Part shown: positions 44,715-55,007 of the stretch, piece after piece
How positions within the stretch are numbered: position 1 is the first letter of the stretch
Layout of the letters: every line of letters starts with the position of its first letter
Assembly: GCF_034096925.1 (NCBI RefSeq)
Contig: NZ_JAWZSQ010000002.1
Location: forward strand, 62,001-126,000
Reading direction: 5' to 3'
Length of the DNA stretch: 64,000 nt
Source: Patulibacter defluvii
GTDB lineage: Bacteria > Actinomycetota > Thermoleophilia > Solirubrobacterales > Solirubrobacteraceae
Notes under the pieces: generated by a model
What the model was told of the DNA's origin: nothing
Seen by the model: the letters and a program-made list of their open reading frames with translations, nothing else
Databases searched by the model: none
Made by a program: the position numbers and the translations under genes

Positions 44715-45592
44715 GCAGCCAGCCGACGGCGGTCGGACGGACCTTCGCCGTCCCCGGCGCCGCCGCCCGGATCGGCCGCCGCGGCCGGCGGGCGGCGACC
44801 TGGGTGATCTTCGCGACGCTCGCCGCCTCGACGATCTACCCGCTCTTCTTCCTGCTCTCGACGGCGCTGCGGACCTCCGAGGACTACCGCCGCTCGCCCG
44901 GCGGGCTGCCGCGGGAGCTGACCTTCGACAACATCTCGCGCGCCTTCAGCGAGATGGAGATCGGCAAGCTGGCGCTCAACTCGCTGCTGGTGGTGGTGCC
45001 GTCGGTGCTGCTGCTGACGGTGCTGTCCTGCCTGGCCGCCTACGCGCTGGTCCACTTCGAGTTCCCGCTCCGGCGGACGACGCTGGCGATCGTGGCCGGG
45101 CTGATGGCGCTGCCGCCGGCGGCGATCGTGATCCCGATCTTCAAGTCGGTGCTCGACGTCGGGCTGCTCAACAACCGGCTGGGGCTGATCCTCGCCTACG
45201 GGGCGCTCCAGCTGCCGTTCAGCATCTTCCTGCTGGCGTCGTTCATGCGCTCGGTCCCGAGCGAGCTGCTGAAGGCGGCGATGCTCGACGGGGCCGGTCC
45301 GCTGCGGACGCTCTGGTCGGTGGTGCTGCCGCTCGTGCGGCCGGGCCTGCTGACCCTGATGACGCTCAACTTCCTGTTCCTCTGGAACGAGTTCCTCTAC
45401 TCGCTGGTGCTGCTCCAGCGGGAGCCCGAGCGGACGATGATGGTCGGCATCGGCCAGTTCCAGGCCCACTTCGACCAGAGCCTGGGGATCGTCTCCGCCG
45501 GCCTGATGATGTCGATGGTCCCGCCGCTGCTGATCTTCTTCTTCTTCCAGCGCGACCTCGCCCGCGGCCTCACCACGGGAGCGATCAAGTGA
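44711..45592 (+). CDS. ABC sugar importer permease 2 (MalG/UgpE type)
   Basis: The 293-aa membrane protein has six helices and the EAA motif (ELLKAAMLDGAGPLRTLWSVVLPLVRPG). ATG 44711 is in the ATGA overlap with permease 1. It forms the heterodimeric channel with that protein. The open frame upstream of this start is chance. Confidence 0.95.
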   Translation: MSSQPTAVGRTFAVPGAAARIGRRGRRAATWVIFATLAASTIYPLFFLLSTALRTSEDYRRSPGGLPRELTFDNISRAFSEMEIGKLALNSLLVVVPSVLLLTVLSCLAAYALVHFEFPLRRTTLAIVAGLMALPPAAIVIPIFKSVLDVGLLNNRLGLILAYGALQLPFSIFLLASFMRSVPSELLKAAMLDGAGPLRTLWSVVLPLVRPGLLTLMTLNFLFLWNEFLYSLVLLQREPERTMMVGIGQFQAHFDQSLGIVSAGLMMSMVPPLLIFFFFQRDLARGLTTGAIK

Positions 45593-45629
45593 CCCGTTCC
45601 ACGACCACTGCAACCCCGAGGGAGACGCC

Positions 45630-46815
<1,186 letters not shown>

Positions 46816-46826
<11 letters not shown>

Positions 46827-48033
46827 CCGAGGCGTCGCCTACGTCGCGCCGGGCCAGGTCGAGGTCCGCAGCATCGACTTCCCGACCTTCGAGCTGCAGG
46901 ACGGTCCCGGGGTCCACCCGGCGAACGTCGGCCGCCAGCTGCCGCACGCGGCGATCGTCAAGTGCGTCACCACCAACATCTGCGGCTCCGACCAGCACAT
47001 GGTCCGCGGTCGCACGACCGCCCCCGCCGGGCTGATCCTCGGTCACGAGATCACCGGCGAGGTGGTGGCGGTCGGCCCCGGGGTCGAGTTCATCGAGGTC
47101 GGCGACCTCTGCTCGGTGCCGTTCAACATCGCCTGCGGCCGCTGCCGGCGCTGCAAGACCGGCGACACCGGCGTCTGCCTGAGCGTCAACCCCGACCGTC
47201 CCGGCTCGGCCTACGGCTACGTCGACATGGGCGGCTGGGTCGGCGGCCAGGCCGAGTACGCGGTCGTTCCGTACGCCGACTGGAACCTGCTCAAGTTCCC
47301 CGACAAGGAGCAGGCGCTGGAGAAGATCCTCGACCTGACGATGCTCTCCGACATCTTCCCGACCGGCTACCACGGGGCGGTCACGGCGGGCGTCACCTCG
47401 GGCTCGACGGTCTACGTGGCCGGCGCCGGCCCGGTCGGCCTGGCCGCCGCCCACTCGGCCCAGCTGCTCGGCGCGGCGGTGGTGATCGTCGGCGACCTGA
47501 TCCCCGAGCGGCTGGCCCAGGCGCGCAGCTTCGGCTGCGAGACGATCGACGTCTCGGCCGGCGACCCGAAGGACCAGATCGAGCAGATCCTCGGCGTGCC
47601 GGAGGTCGACGCGGCGATCGACGCGGTCGGCTTCGAGGCCCGCGGCCACGGCGGCGACGCCGGCCACGAGGCGCCGGCGACGGTCCTCAACTCGATCATG
47701 GACGTGACCCGCGCCGCCGGCAAGCTCGGCATCCCGGGGCTCTACGTGACCGGCGATCCCGGCGCGGTCGACGAGGACGCGAAGCAGGGCTCGCTCTCGA
47801 TCCGGATCGGGCTCGGGTGGGCGAAGTCGCACAGCTTCACCACCGGCCAGTGCCCGGTGATGCGCTACCACCACGGCCTGATGCAGATGATCCTCAACGA
47901 CAAGGCCCAGATCGCGAAGGCGGTCAACGCGACGGTGATCGGGCTCGACGACGCGCCGCGCGGCTACGGGGACTTCGACCAGGGCGCGGCCCGCAAGTAC
48001 GTGATCGACCCGCACGGGATGGTCCGGAGCTGA
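46816..48033 (+). CDS. fdhA: Zinc dehydrogenase of the glutathione-independent formaldehyde dehydrogenase type
   Basis: The 405-aa medium-chain dehydrogenase has catalytic-zinc motifs NICGSDQHMVRGR and GHEITGEV, the structural-zinc cluster CGRCRRCKTGDTGVC, and the NAD motif GAGPVGLAAA. The extra segment GYVDMGGWVGGQAEY and the C-terminal SFTTGQCPVMRYHHGLMQMIL are typical of Pseudomonas-type formaldehyde dehydrogenase, which oxidises formaldehyde to formate without glutathione. It is translationally coupled to the sugar ATPase gene and stands among four P450 genes; formaldehyde would be the by-product of oxidative O-demethylation. Other aldehyde or alcohol substrates cannot be excluded. Confidence 0.88.
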
Positions 48034-48035
48034 CG

Positions 48036-48998
48036 ATGGCCTGGGACCAGCAGTGGGTCGCGGCCGACGTCGTGCTCTACGGCGACGACGCCTGGGCCCA
48101 CCACGACCTGGCCGTGACCGCCGACCAGCGGCTGGTCGGCTTCCGTTCCGGCGGCGACCGCTTCTGGATCCTCGACCGCGACGGGCGGCTGGTGGGGGAG
48201 TGGGCGAGCGACCTCGGCGAGGGCCACGGGCTGACGATCGCCGGCCCGCCCGAGGCCGAGGAGCTGTGGGTCGCCGACCCCGGCATCACCTTCGCCCGCG
48301 ACGCGGCCGGCGTCCACGACGCGGTGCTCTCCGAGACACACGGCCGGGTCGTCGCCTTCGCGCTCGACGGACGCCCGATCGCCGCCCTGCCGACCCCGGC
48401 CGCGCCGGTCTACGACGAGCAGCTCTACCGCCCGACGACGGTGGTGGTCGACGACGACGGCGACGGCTCGCTCTGGGTCGCCGACGGCTACGGCGCCGAG
48501 CTGGTCCACCGGCTCTCGCGCGGCGGCGAGCTGCGGCTGACGCTCGACGGCCGCGAGGGCGCCGGCCGCTTCGACTGCCCGCACGGGCTGCTGATCGACC
48601 GCCGCCGACCGGACGCGCCGCGGCTGCTGGTGACCGACCGCGGCAACGACCGGATCGTGGCCTACGACCTCGACGGCCGCTTCCTGCGGTCGATCGAGGA
48701 GGGCCTGCGGGCGCCCAGCGGCCTGGCCCTGCGCGGCGACCAGCTGGTGGTGGCGGAGCTGAACGCGCGGCTGACGATCCTCGACGGTGACGACCGCGTG
48801 GTCGAGCGGATCGGCGACGACGCGGCGGCGACCGCGCGGCCCGGGTGGCCGAACGCGCTCGACGGCGACGGCCGCAGCGTCCGCCCCGAGCTGCGGCCGG
48901 GGGCCTTCAACAGTCCCCACGGGCTGGCGGTCGACGGCGACGGCCGGATCCACGTCGCCGAGTGGGTGCTCGGCGGGCGCCTGGTCCGGCTCGGCTGA
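48036..48998 (+). CDS. NHL/SMP-30-like beta-propeller protein
   Basis: The 320-aa protein consists of about six repeated beta-sheet blades with NHL-like signatures (GHGLTIAG, DGSLWVADGYGAELVHRL, RLLVTDRGNDRIVAYDLDGRFL, GRIHVAEWVLGGRLVRL). It has no signal peptide. Related propellers include gluconolactonases and peptidyl-alpha-hydroxyglycine lyases. Metal-binding residues for lactonase activity are not clear. Starting 2 bp after the dehydrogenase stop, it may be a sugar lactonase in the same pathway, but function is uncertain. Confidence 0.75.
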   Translation: MAWDQQWVAADVVLYGDDAWAHHDLAVTADQRLVGFRSGGDRFWILDRDGRLVGEWASDLGEGHGLTIAGPPEAEELWVADPGITFARDAAGVHDAVLSETHGRVVAFALDGRPIAALPTPAAPVYDEQLYRPTTVVVDDDGDGSLWVADGYGAELVHRLSRGGELRLTLDGREGAGRFDCPHGLLIDRRRPDAPRLLVTDRGNDRIVAYDLDGRFLRSIEEGLRAPSGLALRGDQLVVAELNARLTILDGDDRVVERIGDDAAATARPGWPNALDGDGRSVRPELRPGAFNSPHGLAVDGDGRIHVAEWVLGGRLVRLG

Positions 48999-49005
48999 GG
49001 CCGCC

Positions 49006-50217
49006 GTGACCGCGGGCGAGCCGATCGAGCTGCCGAGCGCGCGCAGCGACCCGCTGGAGCCGCCGGCGGCGCTGGCCGCGCTGCGCGAGCGGTCGCCGGT
49101 CTGCCGCCTGCGGTTCGCCGACGGCCAGGTCGGCTGGCTGGTGACCGGCTACGCGCTCGGCCGGGCGCTGCTGGTCGACGCCCGCTTCCGGGTCGCCGAC
49201 GGGGTGCTGCCGCTCGGCGACCACGCGGTGCTGGCCGAGATCGAGCGGATCGAGCAGGCGATGCCGGAGAGCGCCGGGGTCCTGATCGGGCTCGACCCGC
49301 CCCAGCACACCCGCGTCCGCCGCGCCGCCGCCCGCCACTTCACCGTCCGCGCCGTCCGCGAGCGGGCCGCCGCGATCGAGCGGATCGTGGCCGAGCGGCT
49401 GGACGCGATGGTCGCCGCGGGGCCGCCGGCCGACCTCTTCACGGCCTTCGCGCTGCCGCTGGCCTCGGGCTCGATCTGCGCGATGCTCGGCGTCCCCGAC
49501 GGCGACCGCGAGCGGTTCGAGCGGCCGAGCGCGGTGCTGGTCGACCCGCGCGCCGACGCCGCGGCCAAGCGGCGGGCGCTGGCCGCGTTCTCCGCCTACT
49601 GCCGCCAGGTCACGGCGGCCAAGCGCGCGCAACCGGGCGACGATCTGCTGAGCGCGATCGTCGCCGCGGGCGAGCTGGACGAGGCCGAGATCGCCGGCCT
49701 CGCCCGCCAGCTGTTCGAGGCCGGCCACGAGACCACCGCCTCGATGCTGGCCGTCGGGGTCTTCGCCCTGCTCCGCGAGCGCTCGCGGTGGCAGGCGCTG
49801 CGGGCCGATCCGACGCTGGTCGACGGCGCCGTCGACGAGCTGCTGCGCTACCTCTCGATCGTGCAGCTGGGCAGCTTCTCGCGGACGGCGAGCGAGGACG
49901 TCGCGCTCGGCGCGGTGACAGTGCGGGCGGGGGAGAAGGTGGTCGTCTCGCTGCCGGCGGCGAACCGCGACCCGGAGCGGTTCCCCGATCCCGACCTGCT
50001 CGACCTGGGCCGTGACGCCGCCGGCCACCTGGCCTTCGGCCACGGCCGCCACGTCTGCATCGGCCAGCACCTGGCGCGACTGGAGCTGCGGATCGGCCTC
50101 CGTCGGCTGCTCGAACGGCTGCCGGGGCTGGCCCTCGACGTGCCCGCCGAGCAGGTTCGCTTCCACGGCGGCGAGCACCTGCTGCTGGGCGTCGCGGCGC
50201 TGCCGGTGCGGTGGTGA
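49006..50217 (+). CDS. Cytochrome P450 (third)
   Basis: The 403-aa P450 has I-helix LFEAGHETTAS, ExxR in DELLR and heme loop FGHGRHVCIGQHLARLE with Cys351. GTG 49006 starts 7 bp after the NHL-propeller stop. It is a close paralogue of the P450 at 35766-37004. It is the last gene of the long + strand run and converges with the AraC gene 10 bp away. Confidence 0.93.
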   Translation: MTAGEPIELPSARSDPLEPPAALAALRERSPVCRLRFADGQVGWLVTGYALGRALLVDARFRVADGVLPLGDHAVLAEIERIEQAMPESAGVLIGLDPPQHTRVRRAAARHFTVRAVRERAAAIERIVAERLDAMVAAGPPADLFTAFALPLASGSICAMLGVPDGDRERFERPSAVLVDPRADAAAKRRALAAFSAYCRQVTAAKRAQPGDDLLSAIVAAGELDEAEIAGLARQLFEAGHETTASMLAVGVFALLRERSRWQALRADPTLVDGAVDELLRYLSIVQLGSFSRTASEDVALGAVTVRAGEKVVVSLPAANRDPERFPDPDLLDLGRDAAGHLAFGHGRHVCIGQHLARLELRIGLRRLLERLPGLALDVPAEQVRFHGGEHLLLGVAALPVRW

Positions 50218-50227
50218 GGGTCGGCGG

Positions 50228-51202
50228 TCAGCGGCGGTAGCCGCGGGGGGAGACGCCGTGGACCCGGCGGAAGGCGCGGCTGAAGTGGTACGGGTCGTCG
50301 TAGCCGACGGCGCGGGCGATCTCCGCCACGGTGCGGTCGCTCTCGACCAGCGCCCGGGCGGCCTGGGCCATCCGGCGCTGCTCCAGGTAGCGGCGCGGGC
50401 TGCTGCCGGTCGCGCGGGCGAAGGCGGCCCGGAACGCGCCCTCGCTCATGTGCGCCAGCGCCGCCAGCTGCGAGACCCGCGGCCGCGGTCCGAGCCCGCC
50501 GCCGTCGGGGCCGCCGAGCCGCCGCAGGACCTCGAGCACCCGCGGGTCGGCGTCGCGGCCGGGGCCGGTCGTCGGCGGTCCCGGTGGCCGCTCGTCGGCC
50601 AGCGTCCGCAGCGCCAGGCCGAGGATCTCGGTCGCCCGCAGGGCGCCGGCCAGCGTGCGGACGGCGCGCCGGTCCCACAGCTCGACCAGGTCGCCGAGCA
50701 GCGCCCGCCAGCGCTCGGGCTCGGCGACGGCGGTCACCAGCCGCAGCTCGACCGGCGGCTCGCGCTCGTCGCTCCGCAGCCGGAAGCCGGGCATCGCGGC
50801 CAGCGGTCGCCGCCGCTCGCTCCGGCCGAGCATCCGGATGTTGGCCGGCAGCGCTAGCTGCGGCCGCGCGTGGAGGTCGAAGTGGACGGCGATCGTCGTC
50901 CCGACCTCGCTGCCCCAGGCGTGGACGAAGCCGGGTGGGATCAGGGCGACCGTGCCGGGAAGCAGGTCGACGCTGCCGCCGTCGGGCTGCGACCAGATCC
51001 AGCTGCGCCCGTCGAGCTGCAGTACCAGCTCGAAGTCGAGCAGCCGCCGGACCGGCGCCCGCGTCACCCGCTGGGCCTCGTCGAGGGTCAGCGCGTGGGC
51101 GAACCGCAGCCACGGCGCGAGCGGCCGGGCCGGCACCGCGACCGGCCGCACGACGCCGGTCGGCAGCGCCGGAACGTCCAGGTCTTGAAACGGTTCATCC
51201 AT
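50228..51202 (-). CDS. AraC-family transcriptional regulator
   Basis: The 324-aa protein has an N-terminal cupin-like sugar-sensing domain (residues about 40-130, LLPGTVALIPPGFVHAWGSEVGTTIAVHFDLHARP) and a C-terminal double helix-turn-helix (about 225-322) ending with the AraC signature VAEIARAVGYDDPYHFSRAFRRVHGVSPRGYR. Start ATG 51202 is the best of several; the LacI-type operator overlaps its first codons. It is divergent from the fourth P450 gene. It probably activates sugar genes of the cluster, giving a second layer of control. Confidence 0.9.
   Translation of the reverse strand: MDEPFQDLDVPALPTGVVRPVAVPARPLAPWLRFAHALTLDEAQRVTRAPVRRLLDFELVLQLDGRSWIWSQPDGGSVDLLPGTVALIPPGFVHAWGSEVGTTIAVHFDLHARPQLALPANIRMLGRSERRRPLAAMPGFRLRSDEREPPVELRLVTAVAEPERWRALLGDLVELWDRRAVRTLAGALRATEILGLALRTLADERPPGPPTTGPGRDADPRVLEVLRRLGGPDGGGLGPRPRVSQLAALAHMSEGAFRAAFARATGSSPRRYLEQRRMAQAARALVESDRTVAEIARAVGYDDPYHFSRAFRRVHGVSPRGYRR
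51185..51198. promoter_or_regulatory. LacI-type operator between araC and P450 genes
   Basis: TTGAAACGGTTCAT matches the TTGAAACGTTTCAA consensus with one central change. It overlaps codons 2-6 of the AraC gene and lies 65 bp before the P450 start. Confidence 0.55.
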
Positions 51203-51263
51203 TCCCTCGCGGGCATGATCGACCGTAGCTTGGGAACCGTCAACCGAACGAGGAGCAGCGCCG

Positions 51264-52487
51264 ATGGGGAACCAGCCGCCGACCACCGCCGCCGCCGCGT
51301 CGCCCGTGCGGATGCCGACCGGCCGCGCGAGCGTCTTCGACCCGCCGCCGGCGCTGGCCGCGCTGGCCGCCGACGGGGCTCCGCGGCGGCTGCACTACGC
51401 CGACGGCGAGGTCGGCTGGCTGGTGACCGCCCACGAGCAGGCGCGGCGGCTGGTCGGCGACCGCGGGCTGGCGGTGGTGATGGTCCAGCCGCTCGGCGAC
51501 CCGGCCGCCCACGCGACCTTCGACGAGGCGATCGGCGGGCTCGACGACGGCTTCGTCAGCCTCAAGCAGCCGCCCGACCACACCCGCCTGCGGCGCGCCG
51601 TCGCCGCCCGCTTCACGCCCGGCCGGGTGGCCGAGCGGCGGGCCCGGATCGCGGCGATCGTCGACGAGCTGCTGACCGAGGTCGAGCGGGCCGGCCCGCC
51701 GGTCGACCTCCGCTCGGCTTTCGCGCTGGCCGTCCCCTCGCGGGTGATCTGCGAGCTGCTCGGGGTGCCGGCCCGCGACGAGCAGCGGTTCCTGCACCCG
51801 ACCGAGGTGATGCTCGACGCGGCCGCGACGCCGGAGCGGATGGCCGACGCCTTCCGGGCCTTCGGCGACTACGTGCGCGAGGTCGTCGCCCGCAAGCACG
51901 CCGAGCCCGGCGACGACCTGCTGACCGACCTGGCCCGCAGCGGCGAGCTCGACGACGACGAGCTGGCCGGGATGGCGATGGAGCTGTTCATCACCGGCCA
52001 CGAGACGACCGCCAACGCGATCGCGCTCGGGACGCTGGCGCTGCTGCGCGACGGCGACGCCTGGGCGGCGCTGGCCGCCGACCCGACCCTGATCGAGGGC
52101 TGGAGCGAGGAGCTGCTGCGCTACCTGTCGATCGTCGAGCAGAGCTTCACCCGCGTCGCGACCGCCGACGTCGCGCTCGACGGGCTGACGATCCGCGCCG
52201 GCGAGCGGGTGACGGTCTCGCTGCTGACCGCGAACCGCGACGGCGCCCGCTTCCCCGATCCCGATCGGCTGCGGCTGGACCGCGACGCCCACGGTCACCT
52301 GGCCTTCGGGCACGGGATCCACAAGTGCCTCGGCCAGCACCTGGCGCGGGTCGAGCTGCAGGCCGCGCTGGCCGGGCTGGCCGCCCGCTTCCCGACCCTG
52401 CGGCTGGCGGCGCCGGTCGAGCGGCTGCCGCTGGAGAGCGCCGAGGTCGGCGTCTACCGGGCGCTGGCGCTGCCGGTCAGCTGGTAG
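51264..52487 (+). CDS. Cytochrome P450 (fourth)
   Basis: The 407-aa P450 has I-helix LFITGHETTAN (Thr-Gly in place of the usual Ala-Gly), ExxR in EELLR and heme loop FGHGIHKCLGQHLARVE with Cys355. GAGGAG precedes ATG 51264. It is transcribed alone from the araC divergent region and its 3' end overlaps that of the convergent rhamnosidase gene by 11 bp. It diverges from the second and third P450s, suggesting a different position or substrate. Confidence 0.93.
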   Translation: MGNQPPTTAAAASPVRMPTGRASVFDPPPALAALAADGAPRRLHYADGEVGWLVTAHEQARRLVGDRGLAVVMVQPLGDPAAHATFDEAIGGLDDGFVSLKQPPDHTRLRRAVAARFTPGRVAERRARIAAIVDELLTEVERAGPPVDLRSAFALAVPSRVICELLGVPARDEQRFLHPTEVMLDAAATPERMADAFRAFGDYVREVVARKHAEPGDDLLTDLARSGELDDDELAGMAMELFITGHETTANAIALGTLALLRDGDAWAALAADPTLIEGWSEELLRYLSIVEQSFTRVATADVALDGLTIRAGERVTVSLLTANRDGARFPDPDRLRLDRDAHGHLAFGHGIHKCLGQHLARVELQAALAGLAARFPTLRLAAPVERLPLESAEVGVYRALALPVSW

Positions 52488-54960
52488 CCAACTCCAACTG
52501 GTGGCGGCCGGGCCCGAGCCGCCGCCGCTCGCCGCCCCATTCGGCGTCGACCGGGACCGGGCTCTCGATCGTCAGCCGTCCGCGCTCGCCGTCGGCCCGC
52601 ACCCGCAGCCGGCCGTGGGGCGTCGGCGCGCTGCCCTCGGCCCAAGCCAGGTCGCCGAGCGCCGGGGCGACGCGGGCGCGGGCGAAGCCCGGCTCGGCCG
52701 GCTGGATCCCGAGCGTGTGGACGATCAGGTCGCGGGTCGGGGTCGCGCTCCAGCCGTGGCAGTGCGACCCGCCGACCCAGGTCTCCGGCCAGGTCCGCTC
52801 CCCGGCCCGCACGAAGCGGCCCCAGTCGCGGCAGGCGTCGGCGACCAGGTCGGCGCGGCCGGCCTCGGCCAGCGCGTCGTGGACGACGTAGCGGAAGAAC
52901 GGCTGGGCCTCGAGGATCCGCTGCCGCTGGTCCCACTCCGGCTCGGGGTTGCCGTGGGTGACCAGGTCGACCCCGGCCGCCAGGTCGCCGCTCCCCAGCC
53001 GCTCGAAGGCGGGGGCGGAGTGGGCCAGCGGGCCGCGGTCGGCCAGCGTCTCGGCCAGCCCGGCCAGCCGCTCGGCGGGCACGATCCCGGCGCAGATCGC
53101 CGCCGCGTTGCCGTGGCGGCTGGCGGCCGGGCCGACGCGGCCGGCCAGCCGCTGGTCGCGGTAGAGCGCCCGCTCCGGATCCCAGAAGAGCTCGAAGCCG
53201 GCCGCGACGCCCTCGTGCAGGCCGCGCGCCCATGCCGTCCGGTGGCCGTCGCCCAACCACTCGGCGATCTCGGCGAGGTCGCGCAGGCCGCGCGCCCAGA
53301 GCCCGTTCAGCGCCGCGCTGGTGCCGGCCACCGGGACCGCGCTCCAGTCGATCAGCACCCAGCCGGGGACGTCGTCGAGCAGCCCGTCGGGGCCGCGGTA
53401 GGGCAGGAACCAGCGCAGCACCCGCTCGCAGCTGGGCAGCAGCGAGGCGACCAGCTCGCGGTCGCCGGTGTAGCGCATCAGGTTGCGGACGGCGCGGATC
53501 CAGTGCAGGGCCCAGTCGGGGATGTAGCTGCCCTCCAGCGGTCCGCCGCCGAGGTTCGAGCAGACCGCCATCGGCAGCATCCCGTCGGCCCGTGGCGCGT
53601 CGGCCAGCTGCGGGTGCCAGCGGGCCAGCGACCAGTCGTCGGCGGTCGCCAGGTGGACCGACTGGTGGACGACGAAGTCGCCGGTCCAGGCGCGGGCCTC
53701 GCGGGTCGGGCAGTCGATGTAGGCGTCCTGGGCGCAGAGGTCGACCGTCCGCAGCCCGATCGCGAAGACGTCGTTCAGCAGCTCGTCGCTGCAGCGGAAC
53801 GGCGGCGACGCGGGCCGGGCCGGGGGGAAGAGCCGTTCGCGGACCGCCACCCGCAGCCGCACCGGGCCGGGGGCGCGGACCGCCGCGGCGGCGTAGCGGC
53901 CGCCGACCGGGTCGAACGACTCGTGGCGGTCGTCGGCGCCGCGGGCGATGTAGCGGAGGCCGGCGTGGGTCAGCTCGGCGACGAGCAGGCCGTGGTCGTC
54001 GACCTGCTCGCCGAGCGCCAGGTCGACCTGGGTGCCGGCCGGCCCCTCGACGTCGAGCCGGACGTGGCCGGCGACGGTCCGCCCGAAGTCGAAGGCGACC
54101 AGGTGGAGGCCGGCGGGGACCGCCACCGGCCGGTCGGCGGCGACGGCGATCGGCCGCGCGGCGACCGCCGAGCGCTGGTCGGCCAGCACCTGGGCGACCG
54201 GGTCGTCCTCGGCGGCGGGGGCGGCGGCGCCGTCGGTCGCGAAGACCGCGGTCGCCAGCGGTCCCCGGACGCCGCCGGTGAGCTGGGGGATCGGCCGCGG
54301 CGGCAGCGGCCCGAAGGGGTCGCTGGGCGGTTCGAGGACGCCGCGGTAGCCGTCGTTGCGGGGGTCGATCGGCTCGGCCGGCGACCAGTCGCCGTCGTCG
54401 AAGTCGACCGCGGTCCAGCCGGCCGGCAGCCGCCGCGCGTCGACGATCTCGCGCGGGAATCCGGAGCCGTCCGCGAACGTCCGCGGGCCCGGGGTCCAGG
54501 CGTCGCCGGCCCGGGCTCGCCAGCGCTCGTCGCTGGCGACCACCGTGCCGTCGGCCAGCCGCAGCTCGACGGCGACCGCCGCCCCGCCGAGGCCGAGGGT
54601 GACCGGCGTCGGCAGCCACCAGGCGGTCGCGGTCCCGTAGTAGCGGGCCAGCACCGCGATCACGTTGCGGCCGGGCCGCAGCCGGTCGGCGACCGGGGCC
54701 TGCTCGCTGCGGGTGCTGCGCGCGTCGGAGCGGACCGGGCCGCGGGCGACCTCGTGGCCGTTGATCCAGACGATCAGCCGCGAGTTGGCGACCGCCCGCA
54801 GCCGCGCCTCGGCGGGCACCTCGTCGAGCGTGAAGCTCCGCCGCAGGAGCAGGAAGCGGTCGTGGACGGCCGGGTCGGCCGTGCCGACCAGGAGCCCGGG
54901 CCGGTGGCCGCTGTCGCCCAGCCACAGCCACTTCGCGTCCCACCGGTGCGGCAGTTCCAC
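52477..54960 (-). CDS. GH78 alpha-L-rhamnosidase
   Basis: The 827-aa protein has the GH78 arrangement: N-terminal beta-sandwich domains (residues about 1-340, including RLRAVANSRLIVWINGHEVARGPVRSD), then an (alpha/alpha)6 barrel with the GH78 hallmark AYIDCPTREARAWTGDF, the acidic motif GSYIPDWALHW, and a C-terminal domain after HCHGWSATPTRDL. GH78 enzymes invert and cleave terminal alpha-L-rhamnose from glycosides. There is no signal peptide, so it acts on imported material. GTG 54960 lies 7 nt after TAGGGT, a leaderless start, and the operator at 54982-54995 overlaps the promoter. It is divergent from the CocE-type esterase. Confidence 0.92.
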   Translation of the reverse strand: MELPHRWDAKWLWLGDSGHRPGLLVGTADPAVHDRFLLLRRSFTLDEVPAEARLRAVANSRLIVWINGHEVARGPVRSDARSTRSEQAPVADRLRPGRNVIAVLARYYGTATAWWLPTPVTLGLGGAAVAVELRLADGTVVASDERWRARAGDAWTPGPRTFADGSGFPREIVDARRLPAGWTAVDFDDGDWSPAEPIDPRNDGYRGVLEPPSDPFGPLPPRPIPQLTGGVRGPLATAVFATDGAAAPAAEDDPVAQVLADQRSAVAARPIAVAADRPVAVPAGLHLVAFDFGRTVAGHVRLDVEGPAGTQVDLALGEQVDDHGLLVAELTHAGLRYIARGADDRHESFDPVGGRYAAAAVRAPGPVRLRVAVRERLFPPARPASPPFRCSDELLNDVFAIGLRTVDLCAQDAYIDCPTREARAWTGDFVVHQSVHLATADDWSLARWHPQLADAPRADGMLPMAVCSNLGGGPLEGSYIPDWALHWIRAVRNLMRYTGDRELVASLLPSCERVLRWFLPYRGPDGLLDDVPGWVLIDWSAVPVAGTSAALNGLWARGLRDLAEIAEWLGDGHRTAWARGLHEGVAAGFELFWDPERALYRDQRLAGRVGPAASRHGNAAAICAGIVPAERLAGLAETLADRGPLAHSAPAFERLGSGDLAAGVDLVTHGNPEPEWDQRQRILEAQPFFRYVVHDALAEAGRADLVADACRDWGRFVRAGERTWPETWVGGSHCHGWSATPTRDLIVHTLGIQPAEPGFARARVAPALGDLAWAEGSAPTPHGRLRVRADGERGRLTIESPVPVDAEWGGERRRLGPGRHQLELATS

Positions 54961-54981
54961 GCGGCCGACCCTAGCACGATC

Positions 54982-54995
54982 TTGAAACGTTTCAT
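54982..54995. promoter_or_regulatory. LacI-type operator between rhamnosidase and esterase
   Basis: TTGAAACGTTTCAT is the clearest copy of the regulon-2 palindrome. It sits midway in the 47-bp space between the two divergent genes and touches the TACAGT -10 box (54995-55000) of the esterase, which is 7 nt before its ATG. Confidence 0.75.
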
Positions 54996-55007
54996 ACAGT
55001 GCCGTCC

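Noticed and set aside
52477..52487. Overlap of convergent P450 and rhamnosidase genes as evidence of a sequence error
   Set aside because: Both C-termini look complete for their families, and short convergent overlaps are common in compact genomes.
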